DNA of 13,532 nucleotides, taken from contig FR898413.1 of assembly GCA_000437515.1 (NCBI GenBank), positions 25,173-38,704 on the forward strand. The letters are read 5' to 3'. Made by a program: the position numbers and the translations under genes. This stretch comes from Acidiphilium sp. CAG:727 (GTDB taxonomy: Bacteria; Bacillota; Clostridia; Christensenellales; Borkfalkiaceae). Each line of letters begins with the position of its first letter. Positions within the stretch are counted from its first letter, which is position 1. Positions 6,270-13,411 of this stretch are shown here, piece by piece. Below the pieces are notes generated by a model that searched no databases, was not told the DNA's origin, and worked only from the letters and a program-made list of their open reading frames with translations.

Positions 6270-8408
6270 ATGATAAAAGGCAAACTTTTGAACAAGAAAA
6301 GCGCAGTTATCGCTTTTCTGCTTGCTCTGTGCATGAGCCTTACGGCATTTGCATTCGGCAGAACGACCGCTTTTGCGGACGATCTCGAAAAGGTAGACGA
6401 CAAACCTACCGAAAACGTCATGCTCGATATGGACGGAACTCAGTCCTGGCTCGAAGTAGGCGGCACGAAAGTCGGCTCGTGGACGGATACTTCCGATACG
6501 GCAACGAGAACCGGCAATATCCACAAGGACAATGCTCTTGCTCCCGGCGTATTCGGAGACGCAAAGGGTGAAACTCTGATGATGTGGACGGGCAGTGGAA
6601 CTACCGCAAACGTCAGACTGAATAAAGCGTATAAGGCAGAGAACTTCTCCGAAGTTAAGATAAAACTTGCGGTTTGTGTTGCCGGCACCGCTACCGGATA
6701 TGCTCTTACCGATACCGAAAAAGCAAATGCGGCGGGCGTCGTTACTACGACGAGCGGAAATGAAACAGCCATACTTACTCTCGACGCGTCTAAACTCGCC
6801 AACTCCGACGGTTATATCGAAGGTTTTACGTTCGTAACGTCCGAAGCGGGAAACAACTTCGCCGATTACGTAGAACTCGTTCTTGCGAAAGAAAAGCCTA
6901 CGAACATTCTTTTGGATATGGACGGCAATCAGGCGTGGCTCGAAGCGAATAACGACAAAGGCGAGTGGAGTAAAGCGACCAACGTCAACAAAGATAATGT
7001 TATACACGAAGCATTCGGCGATTACAGAGTATTCCCGAGCGCAGACGGAACGACCAAAATTACGTGGGTTGACAATATAGGTAACGGAGATCTCGTTCAC
7101 GTCAGACTTGCGCAAAAAGTAAAAGCAGAATATTATGAAAAAGTAAAAATAAATCTTTGCATAGGAAGTGCGGCAAACGGTAATGAATTGCACGGCGGTA
7201 TGTCGACTATAACGGGCTACGCTGTAAGCGATACCACGTTTACTACTCCCGCAGGCAAGATGAAAACGGGCGGCGGCAACGTAACGAAAGTTCTTTCTCT
7301 CGATCCTTCGGTACTCGCCGGTTCCGATGGATATATCGACACGATAGTTCTTCGCAGAACCGAGACCAATGAAGCGGTAAAAGGCTCAATATTTGCAGAT
7401 TACGTACAATTCTGCCTTGTAGGCAGCGAACCGAAGCCCGTTATTTCCGAAGAATTTACTACTAAAGACATAGCGGACGTTATGCCCGTAGGCGCAGGCG
7501 TTACCTTTAACGTTACTGCTTCGACCGAAACTTTGAATAAGTCGATTATCAACGCTGCGGTAAAAGCAGCCGCGTTCGACAAACTCAACCTTAAAATTAC
7601 TCCGAATTCGGAAGGCAAATTCTCTACTTACGTATTGATGAAAGCCCCGACGGCTGCCGCAAATTACGAAAACGGCGGAATATTTTTCTCAACTTACGAA
7701 GACGGCGGAATATTCTTCTGGATTTCCGACGATAACGTAGTAATCGGTAATAAAGATAACTCCGAATCTGTCGTTAAAGCCGAATTCCCCGCAAACGCTT
7801 TCGTAAGCGGCAGAGCGACGAAGATTTCTATAGCGGCTATTCCGTATTATATCGAAGGAACGCAAGCGGGTTATTACTGCGCGCTTTACGTAGAAGACGC
7901 AACCGATCCGTTGGTTGAAATCTACCTCGGTATAGAAGACGTAACTACGGGCGTATACACCAATATCTGCACGCAGGATCTCGGCGGCAACTATTCCGTA
8001 ACTTACGGTTCTGCAAGCGATACCCCCAAGTCCGCAAGCGAAGTAATGAACGTAAAAGTTGCTACGAAAAGCGGCAGTACGACTTTCAAAAATCCGAGAG
8101 CGGCTCTCGACCTTACTTACTTCGAAGTAGAAGGCGCGACGGTAAGCGACCTCGTTATCAGCGGTAACGCTACTTTCGATAAAGAAACGGGCTTCCTTAC
8201 TTTCGGCAAGAAAGGCACGGTTAAAGTTAAATACACCGTTACCAACGCTTTCGGAACGTTCGAATCCAACGAACTTACCCTTACTTACGACGACGGCAAG
8301 ACCGAAACCAAGAAGAGCGGTTGCGGAAGCAGCGTTGCGGGCGCGGGCATGATCGGCTTTGCCGCTTTGGGTATGGCTGCAATCGCGATTAAAAAACGCA
8401 GAAAATAA
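6270..8408 (+). CDS. Secreted surface protein with tandem beta domains and Cys-type C-terminal anchor
   Basis: A 712-residue exported protein, not recognised as a named family. The start is ATG 6270 behind AGGAGG (4-nt spacing). An upstream in-frame TTG at 6198 lies inside a leader hairpin and was rejected. A signal peptide (about 1-37) ends in AFA-DD. Two related repeats follow, about residues 48-205 and 211-383. Each opens with N-x-x-LDMDG-x-Q-x-WLE and ends with SDGYI...FADYV. Next comes a region (about 390-620) with paired GGIFF strands that may be a lectin-like sandwich, then an Ig-like/Big-type stretch (to about 680). The C-terminus is SGCGSS (Cys685), a hydrophobic Ala/Gly/Met helix and KKRRK, a tripartite sorting-type tail. 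It is first in the operon, just before the solute-binding gene, so glycan binding at the cell surface is a fair inference. No catalytic motif was seen. Confidence 0.82.
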   Translation: MIKGKLLNKKSAVIAFLLALCMSLTAFAFGRTTAFADDLEKVDDKPTENVMLDMDGTQSWLEVGGTKVGSWTDTSDTATRTGNIHKDNALAPGVFGDAKGETLMMWTGSGTTANVRLNKAYKAENFSEVKIKLAVCVAGTATGYALTDTEKANAAGVVTTTSGNETAILTLDASKLANSDGYIEGFTFVTSEAGNNFADYVELVLAKEKPTNILLDMDGNQAWLEANNDKGEWSKATNVNKDNVIHEAFGDYRVFPSADGTTKITWVDNIGNGDLVHVRLAQKVKAEYYEKVKINLCIGSAANGNELHGGMSTITGYAVSDTTFTTPAGKMKTGGGNVTKVLSLDPSVLAGSDGYIDTIVLRRTETNEAVKGSIFADYVQFCLVGSEPKPVISEEFTTKDIADVMPVGAGVTFNVTASTETLNKSIINAAVKAAAFDKLNLKITPNSEGKFSTYVLMKAPTAAANYENGGIFFSTYEDGGIFFWISDDNVVIGNKDNSESVVKAEFPANAFVSGRATKISIAAIPYYIEGTQAGYYCALYVEDATDPLVEIYLGIEDVTTGVYTNICTQDLGGNYSVTYGSASDTPKSASEVMNVKVATKSGSTTFKNPRAALDLTYFEVEGATVSDLVISGNATFDKETGFLTFGKKGTVKVKYTVTNAFGTFESNELTLTYDDGKTETKKSGCGSSVAGAGMIGFAALGMAAIAIKKRRK

Positions 8409-8414
8409 GACTTG

Positions 8415-8434
8415 ATTAGTTAAAAGAAACTAAT
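8415..8434 (+). other. Small hairpin after the surface-protein gene
   Basis: ATTAGTT (8415-8421) and AACTAAT (8428-8434) pair perfectly around a 6-nt A-rich loop. It is AT-rich, lacks a following T tract, and may add to 3' end stability together with the stronger hairpin just downstream. Confidence 0.4.
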
Positions 8435-8451
8435 TACCGAACCAATCGCAG

Positions 8452-8476
8452 GACCGCAGACGAATAATCTGCGGTC
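8452..8476 (+). terminator. Intercistronic hairpin, probable partial terminator or mRNA stabiliser
   Basis: A 9-bp perfect GC-rich stem GACCGCAGA/TCTGCGGTC with a 7-nt loop lies between the surface-protein and solute-binding genes. Only TT follows, so it is likely a leaky terminator or processing barrier. No convincing separate promoter is seen in 8409-8506, so the ABC genes probably depend on readthrough from the promoter at 6064-6127. Confidence 0.5.
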
Positions 8477-8506
8477 TTACGAAATAAACGTGAGGAGCGT
8501 TATTAT

Positions 8507-9913
8507 ATGAAAAAATTTCTTTGCGCCGCCTTATGCGCGGTAACGGCTTTGTCGGCGATAGGTTGTTCGGGTAAAAAACCGAGCAATTCGGGTAGCGTCG
8601 GCGACGACGTATACGTCAAGATAATCGACGCAGGACTCGGCAGCGACTGGCTCAACGACGTCGCTTCCGCTTATTACGAAGAAACGGGTATACGCGTACA
8701 CGTTACCGCAGATACCGATCTTACGGCCTCGCTTTTGCAGGATATGAATACTCCCGGCAGCGAAAAAGACGATATGTACTTCGTCGGTCAGCAGATGAAC
8801 AACTGGATAAAATGGACTCGTAACGGACTTATCGCTTCGATAGACGACGTTTTGTCTTCCGATAAGTACGGCACGCCCGCAAACGAAAGAATCGCTGATT
8901 CCGCTATTCTCGATATGGGCAAAATAGGCGATTCGCACTATCTTACGAGTTACGTTTATTCGAGTTGGGGTTTCGTCTACAATCAGAATTATCTCAATCG
9001 TATAGAATCTTACGGCGAATACGTCAAGGGCGAATGGCCTGAAACCGTTCAGGGGCTTTTAGACCTTTGCACGGCTACGAATAACGCGAAGATCGTAAAC
9101 AACAGGACGAAACAGACCGTTAAACCTTTCGGTTGCGGCTTTACCGTCAACTATATGAACTGGCTCTTCCACGGTTTGTGGAAAGAGATAGATCCCCAAG
9201 GCTATAACGATTACTATAACTATAACGACAAAAACGGCGGTTTCCCGACGGATAAACTTGTAACGACGGCGACTGTCAAGGCAATGGAAACGATTTACGA
9301 CCTTATCGATCCGAAATCGTCTTCCGACAGTAACGCCGTATCCTGGTCGCAGAATCACACAGAATCTCAACAATCGTTCGTAAACGGCGACTGCGTATTC
9401 GCTTTTACGGGCAGTTGGTTTGCGACCGAAATGAGAGCAATACTTTCCGAAGTCGGACTTACCGATTACCATTTCGGCGCGTACCCCGTCTATAATAAGG
9501 GCGACAAACCTACGCTTATGATGAATCTTCCGGGCGAAACTTTCGTTATCCCGTCCGAGGCGGTCAACGTAAGCGGAGCGAAAGACTTCCTTACTTTCGT
9601 ACTTTCCGAAAAAGGCGTTGCGGCGGCTTCTAAAAGACTCGGCTTCCCGATGATTTACTCCACCGATCAACAAGTTACGTTGAGTTCTTTCGGGCAGGAA
9701 ATAGTAGCCGTATCTCAAAAGGCAAATCTCGCCTACGTTTATTCGCAGAACGACGTATACAGAACGGGTGCGCTCGAACTTTTCCTTTCCGAGCCCAAGC
9801 CGATTTTACAGATAGCAAAAGGCGCGTCTTCAAAGGCAGCCGTCGAATCGCTTTTAAGACAGGAAGCCGTTCACCATTCGGGGCTTTGGTCTGAATACAT
9901 GAAGAGGATTTAA
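8507..9913 (+). CDS. Sugar ABC transporter substrate-binding lipoprotein (CUT1 type)
   Basis: A 468-residue extracellular solute-binding protein (family 1), tethered to the membrane outer face to deliver an oligosaccharide to the permeases. A lipoprotein signal peptide ends in SAIG-C with Cys20 as the lipidated residue; the -3 residue is Ala rather than the usual Leu. The mature protein has the two-lobe binding-protein pattern: an early SDWLNDVASAYYEETGIRVHV strand-helix, a YVYSSWGFVYNQNYL hinge segment, and a late SFVNGDCVFAFTGSW region that is typical of the family, followed by PGETFVIPSEA. Aromatic residues (many Trp and Tyr) suit sugar stacking. GAGGAG lies 9 nt before the ATG. The stop overlaps the next start (TAATG), showing co-translation with the first permease. 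The ligand cannot be read from sequence; the neighbours suggest rhamnose- or fucose-containing oligosaccharides. Confidence 0.92.
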   Translation: MKKFLCAALCAVTALSAIGCSGKKPSNSGSVGDDVYVKIIDAGLGSDWLNDVASAYYEETGIRVHVTADTDLTASLLQDMNTPGSEKDDMYFVGQQMNNWIKWTRNGLIASIDDVLSSDKYGTPANERIADSAILDMGKIGDSHYLTSYVYSSWGFVYNQNYLNRIESYGEYVKGEWPETVQGLLDLCTATNNAKIVNNRTKQTVKPFGCGFTVNYMNWLFHGLWKEIDPQGYNDYYNYNDKNGGFPTDKLVTTATVKAMETIYDLIDPKSSSDSNAVSWSQNHTESQQSFVNGDCVFAFTGSWFATEMRAILSEVGLTDYHFGAYPVYNKGDKPTLMMNLPGETFVIPSEAVNVSGAKDFLTFVLSEKGVAAASKRLGFPMIYSTDQQVTLSSFGQEIVAVSQKANLAYVYSQNDVYRTGALELFLSEPKPILQIAKGASSKAAVESLLRQEAVHHSGLWSEYMKRI

Positions 9914-10872
9914 TGAATAAAGTCGCATATAAAAAACGCGGAAAACGAAGCGTAGGCAAAACGCTGTTTATATACCTCGGGCTTGCCTGGCCGATATTGC
10001 ACTTTACCGTCTTCTGGTTCTGTATGAATATCGGCATGGTATATAATTCGTTTTTCAGCGAAAATATCAACGGTAAACTCATTTTCGACGGGTTGGAGCA
10101 TTATAAAGACGTATTCCGTTATATGTTCGGCATAAAAAAGTACGGGATGATGTCTTCAAAATCGTGGCTTAATACTTTGACGATCATGGGGTTAGCGTTG
10201 TTTATAAACCTGCCGCTTACGCTTGTCTTTTCGTATATGATTTACAAAAAGATATTCCTTCATCAGGCGTTAAGGGTAGGTATGTACGTTCCGTGCGTAT
10301 TGTCGGTCGTAATACTCTGCCTGTTTTATAAAATATCCGTTTCGGGTACGCAGACGTATAAGAGTTTGCTTACCGTACTCGAAAAACTCGGCTATAAAAA
10401 TCAGTCGGTCATAAAGAACGGCGCGCTTGCCGATTCGAGTACGGCTTGGAACACCATACTTATATTCAGCGTGTGGACGGGCGTAAACGGTAATATCATT
10501 TACTTCAACTCGGCTATGGCGAGGCTCCCCGACAGCGTACTCGAAAGCGCGGAACTCGACGGCGCGAGCGAAACGAGACAATTTTTCTCGATAGTCATAC
10601 CTATGATATGGCCGACGATTACCACGATGAGCATTACGCTTATAAGCGGCGCGCTCGGCTGGTATATTCCGTCGCTTCTGCTCGTGGGCGAATCCATGGC
10701 TGGCGCAACGGGAACGGGTACGGTTGCCTGGATGATTATAAGCAACGTAAACGCGGGTAACGCAACGGGTTATCCCGCCGCGCTCGGCGTAGTAATAGCC
10801 GTTTTAGGCGGAACGTTCGTTCTTTTATTCAAAAAGGTAATGGAAAAAATCTATCCGGAGGTTGAGTATTGA
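9913..10872 (+). CDS. Sugar ABC transporter permease, MalF-like
   Basis: A 319-residue integral membrane subunit of a CUT1 importer. About six membrane helices are visible, starting with LFIYLGLAWPILHF (near residue 17) and WLNTLTIMGLALF and ending with ALGVVIAVLGGTFVLLF. The cytoplasmic EAA loop that docks the ATPase is clear: ESAELDGASETRQFF followed by IVIPMIWP, with E214, D216 and G217. The start ATG overlaps the upstream stop by one base, with GAAGAGG just before it as the ribosome site. Its own stop is one base before the next permease's ATG. With the adjacent permease it would form the heterodimeric channel. No ATPase gene is present in the window, as in many Firmicutes systems that share an MsmK-like ATPase. 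Confidence 0.93.
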   Translation: MNKVAYKKRGKRSVGKTLFIYLGLAWPILHFTVFWFCMNIGMVYNSFFSENINGKLIFDGLEHYKDVFRYMFGIKKYGMMSSKSWLNTLTIMGLALFINLPLTLVFSYMIYKKIFLHQALRVGMYVPCVLSVVILCLFYKISVSGTQTYKSLLTVLEKLGYKNQSVIKNGALADSSTAWNTILIFSVWTGVNGNIIYFNSAMARLPDSVLESAELDGASETRQFFSIVIPMIWPTITTMSITLISGALGWYIPSLLLVGESMAGATGTGTVAWMIISNVNAGNATGYPAALGVVIAVLGGTFVLLFKKVMEKIYPEVEY

Positions 10873-10873
10873 T

Positions 10874-11773
10874 ATGGAAAAACATATGCGCATCAACCTT
10901 CGCCGAAAAAAGATAACGGGGCTCGATCTCGCTTTCCGTATTATCTGGTTTATCGTTATGACGTTTTTGTCGCTGTCGTACGTTTATATGTACGTATGGC
11001 TGCTTATGAACTCGTTCAGAAAATCGAGCGATTTCATAATAGATACGTTCAAGTTGTTCGACTTCAAGAACTTCACGACCAAAAACTACGAAACGCTTTT
11101 CAAAACGCAGATTGCGGGTACGGCGAGAAACCCGATCTACCTTAAAGACACCATACTTACGACCTGTATTCTCGTCGTAGGGCAGGTTGCGCTTGCGGTA
11201 ACGATACCTTCGCTCACCGCGTATATTATCGCGAAGTACGAGTTCAAACTTAAAAAAATCATATACAACGTATCTATCGTTTCGTTCATAATTCCGTCGG
11301 TAGGCAGCATCGCAACGACGTATAAGTTGATGACTAAACTCAATCTTCTCAACACCTATCTCGGAATGTTCATCATGGCGGCAGGCGGTTTCGGACTGGG
11401 CTTCTTGCTCTTCAAAAACTTCTTCGCGGCTATCCCGTGGGACTACGCCGAAAGCGCGTTTTTAGACGGCGCGACAGACCTCGGCGTGTTCGTCAGGATA
11501 ATGTACCCGCAGGCTCTGCCTATTTTAACGGCGATAGCGATAACCGCGTTTATAGGTTGCTGGAACGATTACAGTACGGCGTATATATTCATGAACAATC
11601 GTCCGACCATTTCGCTCGGCGTAAGTCAGTTGTACACGAAAATGGAAAGGTCGCTTCAACTCCCGATAGCCTTCGCCGGTATGACCGTACTCGCAACCGT
11701 GTCTTTGCTTATCTTCACCGTTTTCAATAAGATGATTATGAGCAACTTCTCGGCGGGCGGACTTAAAGGATAA
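10874..11773 (+). CDS. Sugar ABC transporter permease, MalG-like
   Basis: A 299-residue partner permease of the CUT1 importer. A short basic N-terminus is followed by helix 1 (DLAFRIIWFIVMTFLSLSYVY), a periplasmic-type loop containing FKLFDFKNFTTKNYETLF that is typical of MalG-like subunits, and further helices. The EAA loop is ESAFLDGATDLGVF followed by IMYPQALPIL (D198, G199). The C-terminus MIMSNFSAGGLKG is the characteristic MalG-like ending. Start choice: GGAGG (10857-10861) is 12 nt before ATG 10874. A TTG at 10862 directly abuts the Shine-Dalgarno and is unlikely. An ATT at 10868 would have better spacing but is a rare start. The gene begins one base after the previous stop, so coupling is tight. 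Confidence 0.92.
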   Translation: MEKHMRINLRRKKITGLDLAFRIIWFIVMTFLSLSYVYMYVWLLMNSFRKSSDFIIDTFKLFDFKNFTTKNYETLFKTQIAGTARNPIYLKDTILTTCILVVGQVALAVTIPSLTAYIIAKYEFKLKKIIYNVSIVSFIIPSVGSIATTYKLMTKLNLLNTYLGMFIMAAGGFGLGFLLFKNFFAAIPWDYAESAFLDGATDLGVFVRIMYPQALPILTAIAITAFIGCWNDYSTAYIFMNNRPTISLGVSQLYTKMERSLQLPIAFAGMTVLATVSLLIFTVFNKMIMSNFSAGGLKG

Positions 11774-11850
11774 GGTGAAAAATGAAATCTAAAAAAATAA
11801 TTTCCGCAGTCGCGGCTTTGGCGATTGTCTTTGCGGCAACGTCGTGCGGA
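11771..11850 (+). repeat. Duplicated leader and lipoprotein signal cassette, copy 1
   Basis: Eighty bases, from the stop codon of the permease through the Shine-Dalgarno (AAGGTGA), the ATG and the signal peptide up to the lipobox Cys and Gly codons. They recur at 12985-13064 with three differences, all synonymous third positions (GTC/GTG, ATT/ATA, GCG/GCA). Sequence similarity ends right after the lipobox. Confidence 0.9.
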
Positions 11851-12987
11851 AGACAAGGGAACGACACGAAGGCGGATAATTATTTGAAAACGACGACTGT
11901 TTATAACGGCGCTGAAATCGATATAGCAAACGAAAAATTAAGGCAATATCTCGATGCGGATACCGAAAGCGAGCAGGCGACTGCTCTCGAATCGGGCAGA
12001 GGTTTATTGTTAGATACTCAGATTTTTACAATCGAATGGGAAAGCGACGGCGGCTCGTATTACGTCGTCCGCGTTGCCGATAATCCCGGTTTTGAAAATG
12101 CAACCGTTATGCAATTGATAAGACCGAGAATGAATATCGGCGGTACTCTTACGCCCGGCAAAACTTACTATTATAAAATCGACGGCGAGAATAAATCGAG
12201 CAAAATCGATAAATTCAAAGTAAAAGACGCTCCCGTAAGACCGATAACCGTCGGCGGCGCGTCAAACGTCAGAGATTTAGGCGGTTGGAGCGCCGAAAAC
12301 GGCAAAACGATCGCTTACGGAAAACTTTATCGCGGCGGAAAAATCAACGCGGGTAACGAAAGTTCGCTTACCGACGACGGACTTAAAACGATGAGTAAAA
12401 CTCTCGGTATAAAAACCGAAATAGACCTGCGTTTTTCGGGAGTTGACGACGGCGGGCAGAATAAAAGCGTTATCGGCGATAACGTAAAATACGTAAAAGC
12501 GGGTTTCCACGGTTATAACTACGTATTGCCTGAATTCAAAAATTACGGGGCAAATAACAGAAATTATTATTCGCCGTCCGCTCAGTCGATAAAAACGATA
12601 TTTTCGACTTTGGCTGACGAAAGTAATTATCCCGTATATTTTCATTGTAACGCGGGCGCAGACAGAACGGGAACTCTTGCGTTTTTAATCGAAGCGGTGC
12701 TCGGCGTAAGCGAAGAAGATGTTGTTAAAGATTACGAGATAACGAGTTTTTCGTCCTATGGCGCGAGATATCGTGGCAAAATAGTCAACGGCGAATTCGT
12801 AAACGGCGTTATGCAGGACGATAGTGATAATTTCGTTGCGATGGGGTATTTTATCGAAAGACTTAAAGCGGTTTACGCTCCCGAAAGCGGCAACGTAAAC
12901 GAGGCGGCTGTCAATTATCTTAAAACCGTATGCGGCGTTACCGAATCTCAGATTAACACTATAAAATCTATAATGTTGACAAAATAA
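11782..12987 (+). CDS. Lipoprotein with tyrosine-phosphatase-like domain
   Basis: A 401-residue exported lipoprotein. The signal peptide ends in AATS-C (Cys22). A fibronectin-III-like domain (about 70-150; FTIEWESDGGSYYVVRVADNPGF) precedes a catalytic domain of the Y_phosphatase3 type (about 155-385). Its hallmarks are GGASNVRDLGGW (158-169), GKLYRGGKIN, IDLRF and the P-loop HCNAGADRTG, giving C-x5-R with Cys289 and Arg295 intact. The nucleophile and phosphate-binding Arg suggest an active cysteine phosphatase acting outside the membrane on phosphorylated peptide, lipid or sugar; the substrate is unknown. It follows the permease by 8 nt and belongs to the operon by spacing. Such a domain is unusual for a sugar-uptake operon. 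Family assignment is firm, function is inferred. Confidence 0.87.
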   Translation: MKSKKIISAVAALAIVFAATSCGRQGNDTKADNYLKTTTVYNGAEIDIANEKLRQYLDADTESEQATALESGRGLLLDTQIFTIEWESDGGSYYVVRVADNPGFENATVMQLIRPRMNIGGTLTPGKTYYYKIDGENKSSKIDKFKVKDAPVRPITVGGASNVRDLGGWSAENGKTIAYGKLYRGGKINAGNESSLTDDGLKTMSKTLGIKTEIDLRFSGVDDGGQNKSVIGDNVKYVKAGFHGYNYVLPEFKNYGANNRNYYSPSAQSIKTIFSTLADESNYPVYFHCNAGADRTGTLAFLIEAVLGVSEEDVVKDYEITSFSSYGARYRGKIVNGEFVNGVMQDDSDNFVAMGYFIERLKAVYAPESGNVNEAAVNYLKTVCGVTESQINTIKSIMLTK

Positions 12988-13064
12988 GGTGAAAAATGAA
13001 ATCTAAAAAAATAATTTCCGCAGTGGCGGCTTTGGCGATAGTCTTTGCAGCAACGTCGTGCGGA
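12985..13064 (+). repeat. Duplicated leader and lipoprotein signal cassette, copy 2
   Basis: Second copy of the cassette at 11771-11850, 77 of 80 bases identical, again beginning at the upstream gene's stop codon and ending just after the lipobox. It gives the next gene an identical first 23 residues. Confidence 0.9.
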
Positions 13065-13322
13065 GGAAGGGGAAACGATAGCAATATGAATAAAATCACT
13101 CTTCCGAATTACGACGAATATGAAACCGAATACGAAACGGTTATTTCGGGTTGGCTTATTCCTTCGTCGCTTAACGAAACCAACGTAAAATGGATTAAAG
13201 AAGCGGGTGTAAGCGCGTTGTTCGCGTGTGGCGCGGGCGACGTCGTGTTAAGTTTTCCGACTTACGATCAAAAGGCGAAAGCCGCGCTCGATTTGCTCGG
13301 AAGCAAAGAAGCAACGGCGTGA
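12996..13322 (+). CDS. Frameshift-truncated lipoprotein, probable glycosidase-like barrel start
   Basis: A 108-codon frame with a lipoprotein signal peptide (AATS-C, Cys22) identical to that of the preceding gene. The mature part, WLIPSSLNETNVKWIKEAGVSALFA...KAALDLLG, resembles the first strand-helix-strand units of TIM-barrel glycoside-hydrolase-like lipoproteins common in gut Firmicutes (pattern: Trp, then IKEAG-I/V, then ALDL...NGVK). That is a recollection of pattern, not a database match. The frame breaks at about 13303-13311, where an extra 8 nt (a near tandem duplication of GAAGCAA) shifts it to a stop at 13320. Without those 8 nt it would read on as NGVKVYVNTSS. It therefore looks broken, either a recent pseudogene or an assembly fault near the right edge. 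It starts 8 nt after the phosphatase gene. Confidence 0.6.
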   Translation: MKSKKIISAVAALAIVFAATSCGGRGNDSNMNKITLPNYDEYETEYETVISGWLIPSSLNETNVKWIKEAGVSALFACGAGDVVLSFPTYDQKAKAALDLLGSKEATA

Positions 13323-13338
13323 AAGTTTACGTAAACAC
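13181..13338 (+). repeat. Tandem partial gene repeat, copy A
   Basis: Starts at CAACGTAAAATGG and ends at GTAAACAC. It repeats at 13404-13532. Relative to copy B it carries 21 extra bases (an in-frame seven-codon segment after the AGVSALFA codons) and the extra 8 bases that shift the frame. The 65-nt spacer 13339-13403 is unique in the window. Confidence 0.85.
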
Positions 13339-13411
13339 GAGTTCGCGCGACGGAGCGTCTTACCGGAAGATATCTTCGTTCAAGCAAAATTCCGCAGTGC
13401 TCGCAACGTAA
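13312..13411 (+). pseudogene. Out-of-frame continuation of the truncated lipoprotein
   Basis: In the +2 frame the sequence continues NGVKVYVNTSS then RDGASYRKISSFKQNSAVLAT before a stop at 13409-13411. This is a plausible second barrel strand followed by a helix and the 'NPAVLG'-type turn seen in related proteins. It joins the frame 12996-13322 if the 8-nt insertion is removed. The reading is then interrupted because the sequence jumps back to a second copy of the NVKWI...EAGVS segment at 13404. Confidence 0.5.

Noticed and set aside
6060..7193. 377-codon open frame on the minus strand
   Set aside because: Runs antisense through the signal peptide and first repeats of the surface protein and across its promoter. 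It has no ribosome site, an implausible composition (rich in Arg, Phe, Cys and Ser) and no recognisable domain; it is a by-product of the coding bias of the plus-strand gene.
9563..9571. Further GTCAACGTA match to the shared promoter block
   Set aside because: It lies within the solute-binding gene encoding Val-Asn-Val, is not followed by the RTGTA part, and has no -10 at the required distance.
9059..9718. 219-codon minus-strand open frame
   Set aside because: Entirely antisense to the solute-binding protein gene, with Arg-rich, repetitive Val/Ile content and no family resemblance.
12975..13003. TTGACA upstream of the truncated lipoprotein as a promoter
   Set aside because: The hexamer is within the last codons of the phosphatase gene, no adequate -10 follows at 16-18 bp, and the downstream bases belong to the copied cassette.
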